Below, one piece after another: positions 26,522-35,790 of a DNA stretch of 64,000 bases. The notes under the pieces are model-generated. The model was not told the DNA's origin and ran no database searches. It worked only from the letters and a program-made list of their open reading frames with translations. Both the position numbers and the translations under genes were made by a program. Origin of the DNA: Acidovorax sp. GBBC 1281 (GTDB lineage Bacteria; Pseudomonadota; Gammaproteobacteria; Burkholderiales; Burkholderiaceae_C); assembly GCF_028473645.1 (NCBI RefSeq), contig NZ_CP097269.1, positions 566,001 to 630,000 on the forward strand, read 5' to 3'. Numbering within the stretch: the first letter of the stretch is position 1; each line of letters starts with the position of its first letter.

Positions 26522-27205
26522 ATGGCAAAGAAAATCCTGATGGTCCTCACCTCCCACGACCAGCTGGGCGACACCGGCAAGAAGACGGGCTTCTGGCTCG
26601 AAGAGTTCGCCGCGCCCTACTACGTGTTCAAGGACGCAGGCGCCGAGATCACGCTGGCCTCGCCCCAGGGCGGGCAGCCTCCGCTGGACCCCAAGAGCGA
26701 CGAGCCCGATGCGCAGACCGATGCCACGCGCCGCTTCAAGGCCGATACCGAGGCGCGCAAGCACCTGGCCAGCACGCTGCCGCTGTCCGGCATCAACCCC
26801 GACGACTTCGACGCCGTGTTCTACCCCGGCGGCCACGGCCCGCTGTGGGACCTGGCGGAAGACGCCCATTCCATCGCGCTGATCGAAAACACGTTCGCCG
26901 ACCGCAAGCCCCTGGCTCTGGTGTGCCACGCGCCCGGCGTGCTGCGTCACACCAAGACGGTGGGCGGCCAGCCGCTCGTGCAGGGCCGCAAGGTGACCGG
27001 CTTCACCAACACCGAGGAAGAGGGCGTGCAGCTCACCAAGATCGTGCCCTTCCTGGTGGAGGACATGCTGAAGGAGCGCGGCGGCCAGTACGCCAAGGGC
27101 CCCGACTGGGCGCCTTTCGTGCTGACCGACGGCCTGCTGGTGACGGGGCAGAACCCCGCATCGTCCGAGCCGGCGGCGCACGCGTTGCTCAAGCTGCTGG
27201 GCTGA
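26522..27205 (+). CDS. DJ-1/PfpI-family type 1 glutamine amidotransferase-like protein
   Basis: This 227-residue protein has the nucleophile elbow ALVCHAPGVL with the family's cysteine, an upstream acidic FYPGGHGPLWDL motif, and TGFTNTEEEGVQLTKIVPF. This is the group related to Hsp31 and DJ-1 glyoxalases/deglycases. It probably handles methylglyoxal-type damage or acts as a chaperone. It sits 181 bases after the aldehyde-reductase-like gene, which supports a shared role in aldehyde stress. A rho-independent terminator follows. Confidence 0.88.
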   Translation: MAKKILMVLTSHDQLGDTGKKTGFWLEEFAAPYYVFKDAGAEITLASPQGGQPPLDPKSDEPDAQTDATRRFKADTEARKHLASTLPLSGINPDDFDAVFYPGGHGPLWDLAEDAHSIALIENTFADRKPLALVCHAPGVLRHTKTVGGQPLVQGRKVTGFTNTEEEGVQLTKIVPFLVEDMLKERGGQYAKGPDWAPFVLTDGLLVTGQNPASSEPAAHALLKLLG

Positions 27206-27215
27206 GGCGGACACG

Positions 27216-27253
27216 GCAAAAGGCCGGGCTTTCGAATCAGCCTGGCCTTTTGC
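27216..27253 (+). terminator. Rho-independent terminator after the DJ-1/PfpI gene
   Basis: A 14-base stem has arms GCAAAAGGCCGGGC (27216-27229) and GCCTGGCCTTTTGC (27240-27253), with one G-T pair and a ten-base loop. The thymines inside the 3' arm give a U-rich end. It separates this operon from the VgrG island. Confidence 0.7.
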
Positions 27254-27430
27254 TTTCGAGCCGAAACTTGCTCGGCTCGAATTGAATACGGCGAGAAGAT
27301 TGCAGGAAAGTCACGCGACTATTCCGTCAATTTGTCTTCCTCTTTGAGGGGGGATTTTCTAACTTTCCGCACTGCGGATATATGATCGCGGCCATTTCAA
27401 CGTAACGGCCCAGTACGCGGGCCCGTCACC

Positions 27431-29689
27431 ATGACCCGCCGAGTCACGATCCAAACGCCCCTGGGAGAGCAATTGCAGTTCCGGCAATTGCAGGGCAAGG
27501 AAGCCATCAGCCAGTTGTTCTGCCTCGACCTGGACCTGCTCTGCGACAGCAAAAGCATCGACCCGAAGGCGCTGCTGGGCAAGAACGCCACGGTCGTGAT
27601 GGAAACGCAAGGCGGCGGCCGGCGCTACCTGGACGGCATCGTCACCCGCTTCGGCATGCAGGGCGAGGACCATCGCTCCTACTCCTACCGCCTGCGCCTG
27701 CAGCCCTGGCTGTGGCTGGCCACCCGCAAGAGCGACTTCCGGATCTTCCAGAACAAGACCGTGCCCGACATCATCGAAGAGGTGCTCGGCAAATACGGCC
27801 ACCCCCTGCAAAAGCGGCTCACGCGGGCATATCGCAGCTGGGATTACTGCGTGCAGTACGGCGAGACCGACTGCGCCTTCGTCTCGCGCCTCATGGAACA
27901 TGAAGGCATCTACTACTTCCACCAGCACAGCGCCGGCCAGCACATCCTGACCCTGGCCGACGACATCGTCGCCTCGCACAGCCCGCTCGCGGGCGCCGCC
28001 GTCATCCCGTTTTACCCGCCCGAGAAGGCCGCCGTCGCCGACAAAGAGAACATCCACGCCTGGGAGCTGCACCAGAGCATCCACTCCGGGCGGCACTACA
28101 ACGACGACTACGACTTCAAGAAGCCGCGCGCGGACCTGTCCAACATGCGCCAGACCCCGCCGGGGCACGCGCACGACGCCCACGAAGTCTACGAATGGCC
28201 GGGCGGCTACACCCAGTTCGGCGACGGCGAGGCCTATGCCCGCGTGCGCCTGCAATCGAGCCTCACCGGCCAAAGCACCGTGCGGGGCCAGTCGCGCCAC
28301 CGGGCGCTGGCCCCGGGCTACACCTTCACGCTGGAGAACTACCCCCGCGAAGACCAGAACCAGCAGTACCTGCTGACCGGCCTCGAATACCACTTCAAGG
28401 AAAACCCCCGGGTCAGCGCCGCCGCGCCCGGCCCCAAGGGCACGCCGCAGGAAGAAGGGTCCTTCCAGAAGTTCACCCTGCAAGCCCAGCCCACCAGCTT
28501 GCCCTACACGCCTGAGCGCACCACGCGCAAGCCGCGCACCACCGGCCCGCAGACCGCCGTGGTCGTCGGCCCGCCCGGTGAGGAGATCTGGCCCGACCAG
28601 TACGGCCGCGTCAAGGTGCAATTCCACTGGGACCGCATCGGAGCGATGAACGAGAACTCCAGTTGCTGGGTGCGTGTATCGAGTAGCTGGGCAGGGTCGG
28701 GCTTCGGGGCCGTCTTCATTCCGCGCATCGGGCACGAAGTGGTGGTGGACTTTCTCAACGGTGATCCGGACTACCCGATCATTACCGGCAGCGTTTACAA
28801 CGCCGACAACATGCCGCCGTGGGCCCTGCCTGGCAACGCCACGCAATCAGGAATCAAGACCAAATCCAGCAAGGGCGGGGCGTTCGGCGACGGATTGAAG
28901 AACGGCGCGGGCGATGCCAACGCCATCCGCTTCGAGGACAAGGCCGGGGCCGAGCAATTGTGGCTGCATGCGCAAAAGGACCAGCTCACCGAAGTGGAGA
29001 ACGACGAGGACAAGTGGGTCGGTAACGACCGGCGCAAGACCGTGGACCGGGACGAGACCAACGTCATCCACCGCGACCGCACCGAGACCGTGGACCGCAA
29101 CGAAAAGATCACCGTGCACGGCTGGCGCACCGAGGAAGTCGATGGCGACGAGACCATCACCGTCCATTCCAACCGCACCGAGCGGGTGGACCACGACGAG
29201 ACGATCAGCATCGGCGACAACCGAAGCGAAGACGTCGGCATCGACGAGACGGTGCGCATCGGCAAGAACCGCAGCAAGACCATCGGCAAGAACGAGAAAG
29301 ACCAGATCGGCAGCAACTGGACCATCCAGGTCGGGAAGATGAAAACCGAGACCGTGGGCATGGTGGCCCTGCAGAACGTCGGCATGGCCAAGATGATGAA
29401 CATCGGCATGGCCTACAGCGTGAACGTCGGCATGGTGCGCAACGACCTGGTGGGCATGCACTGGAGCCGCAGCGTGGGCAAGGACGACAGCGTGAGCGTG
29501 GGCGGGGACCGCAGCGCGCAGGTGACGGGCGGCGACAGCCTGCAGGTGGGCAAGGCGCTGGCCGTGAAGGCGCAGCAGATCACGCTGGAGGCGGACCAGG
29601 AGATCACCCTGCGCTGCGGGGCCAGCACCGTGCGGCTCACGCCGGCGCTGATCGAAGTGCTGTCCAGCCTGGACAAGCTCAACTGCTGA
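27431..29689 (+). CDS. vgrG: Type VI secretion system spike protein VgrG
   Basis: This 752-residue protein has a gp27-like N-terminal region (LCDSKSIDPKALLGKNATV, YCVQYGETDCAFVSRLMEHEG), a gp5-like OB fold (EEIWPDQYGRVKVQFHWDR) and SGFGAVFIPRIGHEVVVDFL. A long C-terminal beta-helix of short repeats follows (HRDRTETVDRNEKITVHG, then a run of VGM units). VgrG trimers tip the T6SS tube and carry effectors. It lacks an extra enzymatic domain. The downstream PAAR-Rhs protein is the likely cargo. The 154-base gap between them holds no DUF1795 or DUF4123 adaptor gene. No other T6SS structural gene is in the window. Confidence 0.95.
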   Translation: MTRRVTIQTPLGEQLQFRQLQGKEAISQLFCLDLDLLCDSKSIDPKALLGKNATVVMETQGGGRRYLDGIVTRFGMQGEDHRSYSYRLRLQPWLWLATRKSDFRIFQNKTVPDIIEEVLGKYGHPLQKRLTRAYRSWDYCVQYGETDCAFVSRLMEHEGIYYFHQHSAGQHILTLADDIVASHSPLAGAAVIPFYPPEKAAVADKENIHAWELHQSIHSGRHYNDDYDFKKPRADLSNMRQTPPGHAHDAHEVYEWPGGYTQFGDGEAYARVRLQSSLTGQSTVRGQSRHRALAPGYTFTLENYPREDQNQQYLLTGLEYHFKENPRVSAAAPGPKGTPQEEGSFQKFTLQAQPTSLPYTPERTTRKPRTTGPQTAVVVGPPGEEIWPDQYGRVKVQFHWDRIGAMNENSSCWVRVSSSWAGSGFGAVFIPRIGHEVVVDFLNGDPDYPIITGSVYNADNMPPWALPGNATQSGIKTKSSKGGAFGDGLKNGAGDANAIRFEDKAGAEQLWLHAQKDQLTEVENDEDKWVGNDRRKTVDRDETNVIHRDRTETVDRNEKITVHGWRTEEVDGDETITVHSNRTERVDHDETISIGDNRSEDVGIDETVRIGKNRSKTIGKNEKDQIGSNWTIQVGKMKTETVGMVALQNVGMAKMMNIGMAYSVNVGMVRNDLVGMHWSRSVGKDDSVSVGGDRSAQVTGGDSLQVGKALAVKAQQITLEADQEITLRCGASTVRLTPALIEVLSSLDKLNC

Positions 29690-29843
29690 GGCGGGCCGGC
29701 GGGGGCTGCCCTGCATGGCCTTCGCGCGCTGGCGCGGCCCCAAACCCGATGCGATGGCCAGAAGCCCCGAGGCGATTGGCGCAAAGACCTTACCTCTCCC
29801 CCTTGCCTGAACCCGGCAAACGATCCCAAGAAAGAGCGACAGC

Positions 29844-32800
29844 ATGAGTGGCAAACCAGCGGCACGGCAAAGCGACATGACCCAAAAGGGTGGGCCGATC
29901 GTTCAGGGCTCGGCCACCGTGCTGATCGGCTCGGCGGGGGGCGTGGCGTGCTCCGTGTGCCCGGGCGGCATGGCGGTGGGCAGCCCCGTCAACCCGGCGC
30001 TGGGGGCCAAGGTGCTGATGGGCGGGGACGAACTGGACTTCAGCCTGCCCGGGCCGATGCCGCTCGTGTGGCAGCGCCAGTACAGCAGCTACGTCAACGA
30101 AGAGCACGGGGCGACCTGCGGGCTGCTGGGCTACGGCTGGAAGCTGCCCATGGAGATCGCCGTGCGGCTGGAGGCAGGGCGCACCGTGCTGCTGGACACC
30201 GGGGGGCGGGCCATCACCTTCGGCGAGCCGCTGGCGCCCGGCGAAGCGCTGTACAGCGCCAGCGAGGACCTGTGGCTGATGCGAGGTGGCGGTGCAGGCA
30301 GCGCGTTGCCTGCCGGCGCGCCTGCCTCGCGCATCCCTAGCGAACTGCAGCCCTGGGCCTGGCAGCCGCGCTGGGCCCACGTGCCCCAAGAGGCCCGGGC
30401 CGACGCGCGGTGCGTGATCGCCGCCTCGGGCAACGGCGGCGCCGTGTGGCTGCTGTGGCCGGGGGAGGACGGGCACCACCGCGTGGGCCGGGTGCTGGAC
30501 CGCTTCGGGCGCAGCCAGCACTACGGATACGACGAGCACGGGCGGCTGGCCGGCATCACCGACGGCAGCGGGCGGCGCTATGCGCTGCACTACAACCGGG
30601 AGCGGGAGGGTGCCGCCGCCGCGGCCCCAACCACCGCCACCGCCACCGCCCACCCGCTGCTCGGCCCGGACAGCGGCGAGCGCCTGACCGGCGTGGACTG
30701 CGTGCACAACCCGCTGGATGCGGCCTGCACCGGCCCGGGCTACCGGGTGGCGCTGGTGCGCTACCGCTACGACAGCGCGGGCGACCTGGTGGAGGTGCTG
30801 GGTCGGGACGGCCAGCGCACGCGCGAGTTCGGCTACGACCGGGTGCACCGCATGGTGCGCCACCGGGTGCGCAGCGGACCGCTGCACACCTACGTCTATG
30901 AAGACCAGGGCGTGGCCATGCCCCGGCCCGGCGCCCGCGTGGTGGAGCAGCACAACGAGCAGGGACTGTCGTACCTCTTCGAATACCGCGATCCCCCCGC
31001 CATCCCTCCCGCCACCCCGGCTGCGATCGGCCAGTCCGAGACGGACCCCGCCACCCCGGACCCCGACACCCCGCAGCCCGTGTTGCAGCCCGTGCCGGTG
31101 AGCGAAGTGCGCGTGCGCGACAGCCTGAACCGGCTCACCCGCTACCACTTCGAAGGCGCGGGCGGAGACAAGCGCCTGGTGCGCCTCGTGCTGCCCGATG
31201 GCGCCGAGCAGCGCGACCGCTACGACAGCGCGGGCCGGCGCGTGGCGCGCACCGATCCGCTGGGGCGCACCACCTGGTGGCGCTACGACGGCGCCGGGCG
31301 GCTGCTGGGCACGCAGCACCCCGACGGGCGCAGCACCCGCTATCGCTGGGGCGAGGCGGGCTCGGCGCAGGACGGCCTGCTGCTGCAGAGCGTGGGCCTG
31401 GGGGCGCTGCCAACCCACATGGACTACGACGCCTGGGGCCGGCTGCGGCAGGTGACCGTGGGCGATCCCCAGGGCCTGGATGCCCCGGCCCTGGCCACCC
31501 GCTTCGAATACGCCCCCCTGACCGCCGAGGGCGCCATCGACCCCGCCACCCGGCCCTGGTGCGACCAGCCCGTGGCCGTCATCGACGCGCAGGGCGGGCG
31601 CAAGGAACTGGCCTACAACGGCTGCGGGCAGCTCACGCGCCACACCGACTGCTCGGGCCGGGTGCATGCCTGGCACTACGGCGCCTTTGGCGAAGTGCGC
31701 GAGAGCATCGATGCCCTGAACCAGCGCACGCGCTACCAGTACGACGGCGCGGGCCGGCCCACCCGCGTCATGGCGCCCGACGGCTCGCAAGTGCAATACC
31801 GCTGGGGCCCCAATGGCGAGCTGCAGGCGGCCACGCACGGCGCCCAGCCTGTAGGGGATGGCACCACCACCACCGTCACCACCTCCGTCACCTACGGCCA
31901 TGACCTGTGGGGCCGCGTCATCGCGCAAACCCAGGCCGGCCAGGGATTCGCGCTGCGCTACGACGTGGCGGGCCGCCTGGTGGAACTCATCAACGAGAAC
32001 CAGGCCGTCACCCGCTTCGTGCACGACGTGCAGGACCGGCTGGTGCAAGAGGTGGGATTCGACGGGCGTGTGCAAGCCTATGGCTACGACGCTGCCGGGC
32101 AGCTCGTGCACCAGCGTGACGGGCACGGCGCAGGCCACCATCCCGGCGTGCAAGGCGCTGCCGCGCAAGGGCTGGGCGCCACCGTGCGCAGCCGCTCGCA
32201 CTACGACGACGGCGGGCGCATCGTGGCGCGCGTCCTCGTGCGATCGGCGGGTCTGCAGAGCGATGAGCCGGACGAGACCCTGCAGATCCACGCCTACGAA
32301 CACGACCGCCACGGCGCCCTTGCCGCCGCCCGCACCTGGACCGCCCACCTGCCCTGGAGCCAGGCGCAAGCCAAAGCCCATAGCCTGGGCGAGCAATGGC
32401 TGGACGTGCCCGCCCCGCTGCTGCAAGCCCTGCTGGCCCTGGGCGCAACCTCTACCGGAGAGCCCGATCCGGCCCTGGCCGAAGCTGCGCAGCGCCTGCA
32501 GGCGCAGCGCCTCATCGCCGACACCCGCGTGGCCCTGGAGCGCGACCCCTTCGGCCGGGCCACGGGCGAGGCGCAGACCCTGTACCGGCAGGCGCCTGCC
32601 ACGCCCCACCTGGGGGGCGAGCCGGAGCCCGAATTCGAACACCGCATCGCGCACCGCCTGGGCGCGCTCGGGCAGCGGCTGGGCAGCCAACTGCAGGGCC
32701 TGGGCGAGCTGGACTGGCTGGCCTACGGCTCGGGCCACGTGCACGGGCTGCTGCTGGACAAGACCCCGGTGCTGGCCATCGAGCGCGATGCCCTGCACCG

Positions 32801-34619
32801 CGAGGTTGCACGCACCTTGCAACTGGACAGCGGCGCGGAAAGGGTCCATGCCGCAGTCATCCAGACCCGGCGCCTGGACCCCATGGGGCGGCTGCTGCAG
32901 CAAGACTGGCAAGGGCTGCCCCGGACAACGGCAACAGGAGCGGCGCAGGCATCGGGCCCGCTGGGGACCCTGTCCGTGCGCCGCTACACCTACGACGCGC
33001 TGGGCCAGCTGGTGGGCGTGCAGACCCCGTTGGATGCCACGCGCTACCACTACGACGTGCACCAGCGCCTGACCGGCGTGGCGCATGCGGTCGCCGAAGG
33101 CGTGCAGCAGCGGCGCTGGCGGCTCGATCCGGCCGGCAACCGGCTACCCGACCGCTTGGGCCAAGACGCGGCCCCTGGGGCGGACCGCCAGGACTGGGCG
33201 AGCCAAGTGCAGCAGAACCTGCACGACCCGGGCTTCGATCTGCTGGCGCCGCCGGGCAGCGCGCAAGGCCGCCCGGGCGGGCCGGTGGATCAGTGGCCGG
33301 GCAACCGCATCGGCTGGAGCGGTGGAAAGGGCAGTGGCACAGAAGAAGAAACCATTCAATACCGCTACGACGCCTTCGGCAACCGGGTGCAGGCCAGGCA
33401 CGCGGATGGCCGCACGCTGCGGCTGGAGTACGACGCGCTGCACCAGTTGACGGCGGTATCCGAACAGGCACGGGGCGACAAGGGCTTTACACCCATCGCG
33501 CGCTACCGCTACGACGCCTTCGGGCGGCGCCTGGGCAAGACCGTGGTGCGCGAAGGGCGGGAGGACACCACCCACTACGGCTGGGACGCCGACCGGCTGG
33601 TGCACACGCAGGATGGGCAAGGCATCCGGCACACGGTCTATGAGCCGGCCAGCTTCGTGCCGCTGCTGCAGTTGCAGCGCAGGCAAGGGGCCAAGGATGC
33701 GATGCAGACGCTGATGGACCTGGGGGCGGAGCCGGGCGAAGGCACCACGGAGGCGGCGGACAGCTTCGCGGGCATGCCCAGAATGCAGCGGGAGATGGTG
33801 CAGGCGGCGCTGCAGAGCGTGCTGGATGCGGCCACGGGTGCGAAGGCGCTGGCAAGGGCGCAGGCGCACATGCCAGCAGAGCTGGCGCAACTCATGGCGG
33901 CCAGCGTGAGCCAACTGAAGGATGAGAGACAAGCGCAAGCGAAAGACAACCCGCTGACCATCCGGCACTACCTGTGCGACCACCTGGGCACGCCGATCGG
34001 GCTGGTGGATGGCAACGGAGAGAAGGCGGGGCAAGTGACCTGGGCGGCCAGCTACGGCGCCTGGGGAGACGTGCAGGAGGAATACAACCCGCACCGGATC
34101 GAGCAGAACATCCGGTTCCAGGGCCAGCAGATCGATGCCGAGACCGGGCTGCATTACAACCGCTTCCGGTACTACGACCCTCACCTGGGGCAGTACATCA
34201 CGCAGGATCCCATTGGGCTAGATGGGGGAGTTAATAAATATATTTACCCCCTTAATCCAATAATTTATGTAGATCCTCTGGGTTTGACAGAGACGACCAC
34301 TCCTGAACTGGCCAATCAAGATGGACGTGCCAGCGGAGTTAATAAAGTAATAGGAATAAAAAAAGGTGGGGAAAAAATAAATAATGGCGCTAAAAAAATG
34401 GAAGGCGCTAACAAAAAAGATATGGATGTTTATGATTGCATCATGAGTGGTCCTGCTTGCAGTAAGAGTTCTGCTGAGATGGAAGATATGAGAGAATCAG
34501 CAAGGAAAGAAAGAATTCAAGGTATGAAAGATATCGGGCAAGGTTCGGTTGATGTCTATAAGTCAACGCCAGGAACGTTGGGTAATGGCATTCCTGGTGG
34601 GAGAATTCCAAAACCATGA
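29844..34619 (+). CDS. PAAR-Rhs polymorphic toxin, type VI secretion effector
   Basis: This protein is 1591 residues long. A short PAAR-like N-terminus (ARQSDMTQKGGPIVQGSATV) without transmembrane segments leads into DUF6531 and many YD repeats (YDAFGNRVQ, YRYDAFGRRLG) forming the Rhs shell. The conserved core is YDPHLGQYITQDPIGLDGG, and the cleavage-type motif DPLGL is at 1477-1481. The last 110 residues are the variable tip, AT-rich and unlike the core, with CIMSGPACSKSSAEMEDM and the terminal TPGTLGNGIPGGRIPKP. I do not recognise this tip. It is presumably released inside the shell and delivered into rival cells by T6SS. The next gene overlaps its stop by four bases and is the likely immunity gene. 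Confidence 0.92.
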   Translation: MSGKPAARQSDMTQKGGPIVQGSATVLIGSAGGVACSVCPGGMAVGSPVNPALGAKVLMGGDELDFSLPGPMPLVWQRQYSSYVNEEHGATCGLLGYGWKLPMEIAVRLEAGRTVLLDTGGRAITFGEPLAPGEALYSASEDLWLMRGGGAGSALPAGAPASRIPSELQPWAWQPRWAHVPQEARADARCVIAASGNGGAVWLLWPGEDGHHRVGRVLDRFGRSQHYGYDEHGRLAGITDGSGRRYALHYNREREGAAAAAPTTATATAHPLLGPDSGERLTGVDCVHNPLDAACTGPGYRVALVRYRYDSAGDLVEVLGRDGQRTREFGYDRVHRMVRHRVRSGPLHTYVYEDQGVAMPRPGARVVEQHNEQGLSYLFEYRDPPAIPPATPAAIGQSETDPATPDPDTPQPVLQPVPVSEVRVRDSLNRLTRYHFEGAGGDKRLVRLVLPDGAEQRDRYDSAGRRVARTDPLGRTTWWRYDGAGRLLGTQHPDGRSTRYRWGEAGSAQDGLLLQSVGLGALPTHMDYDAWGRLRQVTVGDPQGLDAPALATRFEYAPLTAEGAIDPATRPWCDQPVAVIDAQGGRKELAYNGCGQLTRHTDCSGRVHAWHYGAFGEVRESIDALNQRTRYQYDGAGRPTRVMAPDGSQVQYRWGPNGELQAATHGAQPVGDGTTTTVTTSVTYGHDLWGRVIAQTQAGQGFALRYDVAGRLVELINENQAVTRFVHDVQDRLVQEVGFDGRVQAYGYDAAGQLVHQRDGHGAGHHPGVQGAAAQGLGATVRSRSHYDDGGRIVARVLVRSAGLQSDEPDETLQIHAYEHDRHGALAAARTWTAHLPWSQAQAKAHSLGEQWLDVPAPLLQALLALGATSTGEPDPALAEAAQRLQAQRLIADTRVALERDPFGRATGEAQTLYRQAPATPHLGGEPEPEFEHRIAHRLGALGQRLGSQLQGLGELDWLAYGSGHVHGLLLDKTPVLAIERDALHREVARTLQLDSGAERVHAAVIQTRRLDPMGRLLQQDWQGLPRTTATGAAQASGPLGTLSVRRYTYDALGQLVGVQTPLDATRYHYDVHQRLTGVAHAVAEGVQQRRWRLDPAGNRLPDRLGQDAAPGADRQDWASQVQQNLHDPGFDLLAPPGSAQGRPGGPVDQWPGNRIGWSGGKGSGTEEETIQYRYDAFGNRVQARHADGRTLRLEYDALHQLTAVSEQARGDKGFTPIARYRYDAFGRRLGKTVVREGREDTTHYGWDADRLVHTQDGQGIRHTVYEPASFVPLLQLQRRQGAKDAMQTLMDLGAEPGEGTTEAADSFAGMPRMQREMVQAALQSVLDAATGAKALARAQAHMPAELAQLMAASVSQLKDERQAQAKDNPLTIRHYLCDHLGTPIGLVDGNGEKAGQVTWAASYGAWGDVQEEYNPHRIEQNIRFQGQQIDAETGLHYNRFRYYDPHLGQYITQDPIGLDGGVNKYIYPLNPIIYVDPLGLTETTTPELANQDGRASGVNKVIGIKKGGEKINNGAKKMEGANKKDMDVYDCIMSGPACSKSSAEMEDMRESARKERIQGMKDIGQGSVDVYKSTPGTLGNGIPGGRIPKP
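33959..34239 (+). repeat. Rhs core segment duplicated downstream (copy A)
   Basis: This segment encodes the conserved Rhs core end, from IRHYLCDHLG to just before the tip. It recurs almost identically at 35143-35423. The pair is a ready substrate for homologous exchange of toxin tips. Confidence 0.9.
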
Positions 34620-35050
34620 AAAAATTATTTATTTCATTTTTTACGGCAGTTTCTGTTGTGGCGTTTGCACAAGCTGATGCCCCTGCGAGGAATTCAATTG
34701 TAAAAATTAATGGCCATGAATTTATTCTGCCTACAGGATGTGTTCAGATTGATGGCAAACGTTATCGGTTTAGATGTTTGCTCTCGACGGGAGAGGATGT
34801 TGCATTGGGTGTGGATGAAGGGCCAAATTTCGAAAAAATAATAAAATCTCCAAATGATAAGGAGGGGGTTTTAGATAGGGTTGTGCAGGAAACGTCCTAT
34901 GGATATTATGTGAAATACCTTTCTCGAAAGAATGGAAATCAATATAATTTTATATATTTAAAAGATAAAGAAATTACTGTTTTTGGTGGGGATGTGGCAT
35001 TGGTCTACTATTTTTCTATGCTTATTAATAATGTCAAAATTGATAATTAA
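34616..35050 (+). CDS. Probable immunity protein for the Rhs tip, exported
   Basis: This 144-residue protein has a signal peptide (MKKLFISFFTAVSVVAFAQA), so it should be periplasmic. The mature part contains LPTGCVQIDGKRYRFRC, with two cysteines, and a C-terminal hydrophobic VALVYYFSMLINN. No family is recognised. Its ATG overlaps the stop of the Rhs gene (ATGA), it is AT-rich like the tip, and it comes directly after a polymorphic toxin, the standard place for an immunity gene. A periplasmic location implies that the toxin acts in the periplasm or on the inner membrane. The role is inferred from position. Confidence 0.65.
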   Translation: MKKLFISFFTAVSVVAFAQADAPARNSIVKINGHEFILPTGCVQIDGKRYRFRCLLSTGEDVALGVDEGPNFEKIIKSPNDKEGVLDRVVQETSYGYYVKYLSRKNGNQYNFIYLKDKEITVFGGDVALVYYFSMLINNVKIDN

Positions 35051-35142
35051 AGATGGCGTGATCAAGTGTGGAAATGGGCTTGCCATACTTTAAAAAAGAA
35101 ACCTGCTCAGAGAGCGCAGCACATCGGCCGTTAGCTAGGATG

Positions 35143-35423
35143 CATCCGGCACTACCTGTGCGACCACCTGGGCACGCCGATCGGGCTGGTGGATGGCAAT
35201 GGGGAGAAGGCGGGGCAAGTGACGTGGGCGGCCAGCTATGGCGCCTGGGGCGAGGTGCGGGAGGAATACAACCCGTACCGGATCGAGCAGAACATCCGGT
35301 TCCAGGGGCAGCAGCTGGATGCCGAGACGGGGCTGCATTACAACCGCTTCCGGTACTACGACCCCAATATTGGGCAGTACATTACGCAAGATCCCATTGG
35401 GCTTAATGGCGGGATTAATAAAT
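35143..35423 (+). repeat. Rhs core segment duplicated downstream (copy B)
   Basis: This is the near-identical partner of 33959-34239 at an offset of 1184 bases. It differs at scattered, mostly synonymous positions. It forms the 5' part of the orphan tip module. Confidence 0.9.
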
Positions 35424-35788
35424 CAAGCTATCCAGTCAATCCGATGAATTGGGTAGATCCGATGGGGCTTGCGGAGGAAGGAGGCGGCTTGTTGTCGAAA
35501 ATCTACGGTTGGTGGGACAAGGGGAGCAAGGCAAAAGATGGTATTGATGCAGGAAAATTGTCATTGGAGAACAGAAAGTTAGAAAAGGAATTGGCACGTC
35601 TGAGAGATGAATTGCTAATGTGTTTGGCAAAATCGCCTACATGCCAAACCGCAGAGATGGAAAAAATTGAGAACAGAATAGATGAAGTCAGCAAGAAAAT
35701 TTTAAACAATACTGGAGAAATCACGAAAATAATGATGGAAACTCCTGGGGCTTCTGCCGGAGGTCCGGTGCATATTCCAGGTCTGTAA
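35144..35788 (+). pseudogene. Orphan Rhs tip module (displaced C-terminus)
   Basis: The frame opens after a TAG at 35132. It encodes about 104 residues of Rhs core (YLCDHLGTPIGLVDGNGE, YYDPNIGQYITQDPIGLNGG, ending in DPMGL at 35456-35470), then a 105-residue tip. It has no normal start; the best candidate is GTG 35189, inside the core. The tip has a coiled-coil-like charged stretch, CLAKSPTCQTAEMEKI and the terminal TPGASAGGPVHIPGL, so it resembles the tip of the intact Rhs protein. It is probably silent unless recombined into the Rhs gene. Such displaced cassettes are known from Rhs and CDI loci. Confidence 0.82.
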
Positions 35789-35790
35789 TT

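Noticed and set aside
28990..29560. Short repeats at the VgrG C-terminus as a possible DNA repeat array
   Set aside because: The periodicity is in the protein (beta-helix units) and the DNA is not a tandem array or CRISPR.
29790..33086. Minus-strand open frame of over 1000 codons opposite the Rhs gene
   Set aside because: It is antisense to a well-supported Rhs gene and shows no family motif; a GC-codon shadow.
35068..35406. Plus-strand frame beginning upstream of the orphan Rhs module
   Set aside because: It reads the conserved Rhs core in the wrong frame; the tip is encoded in the other frame.
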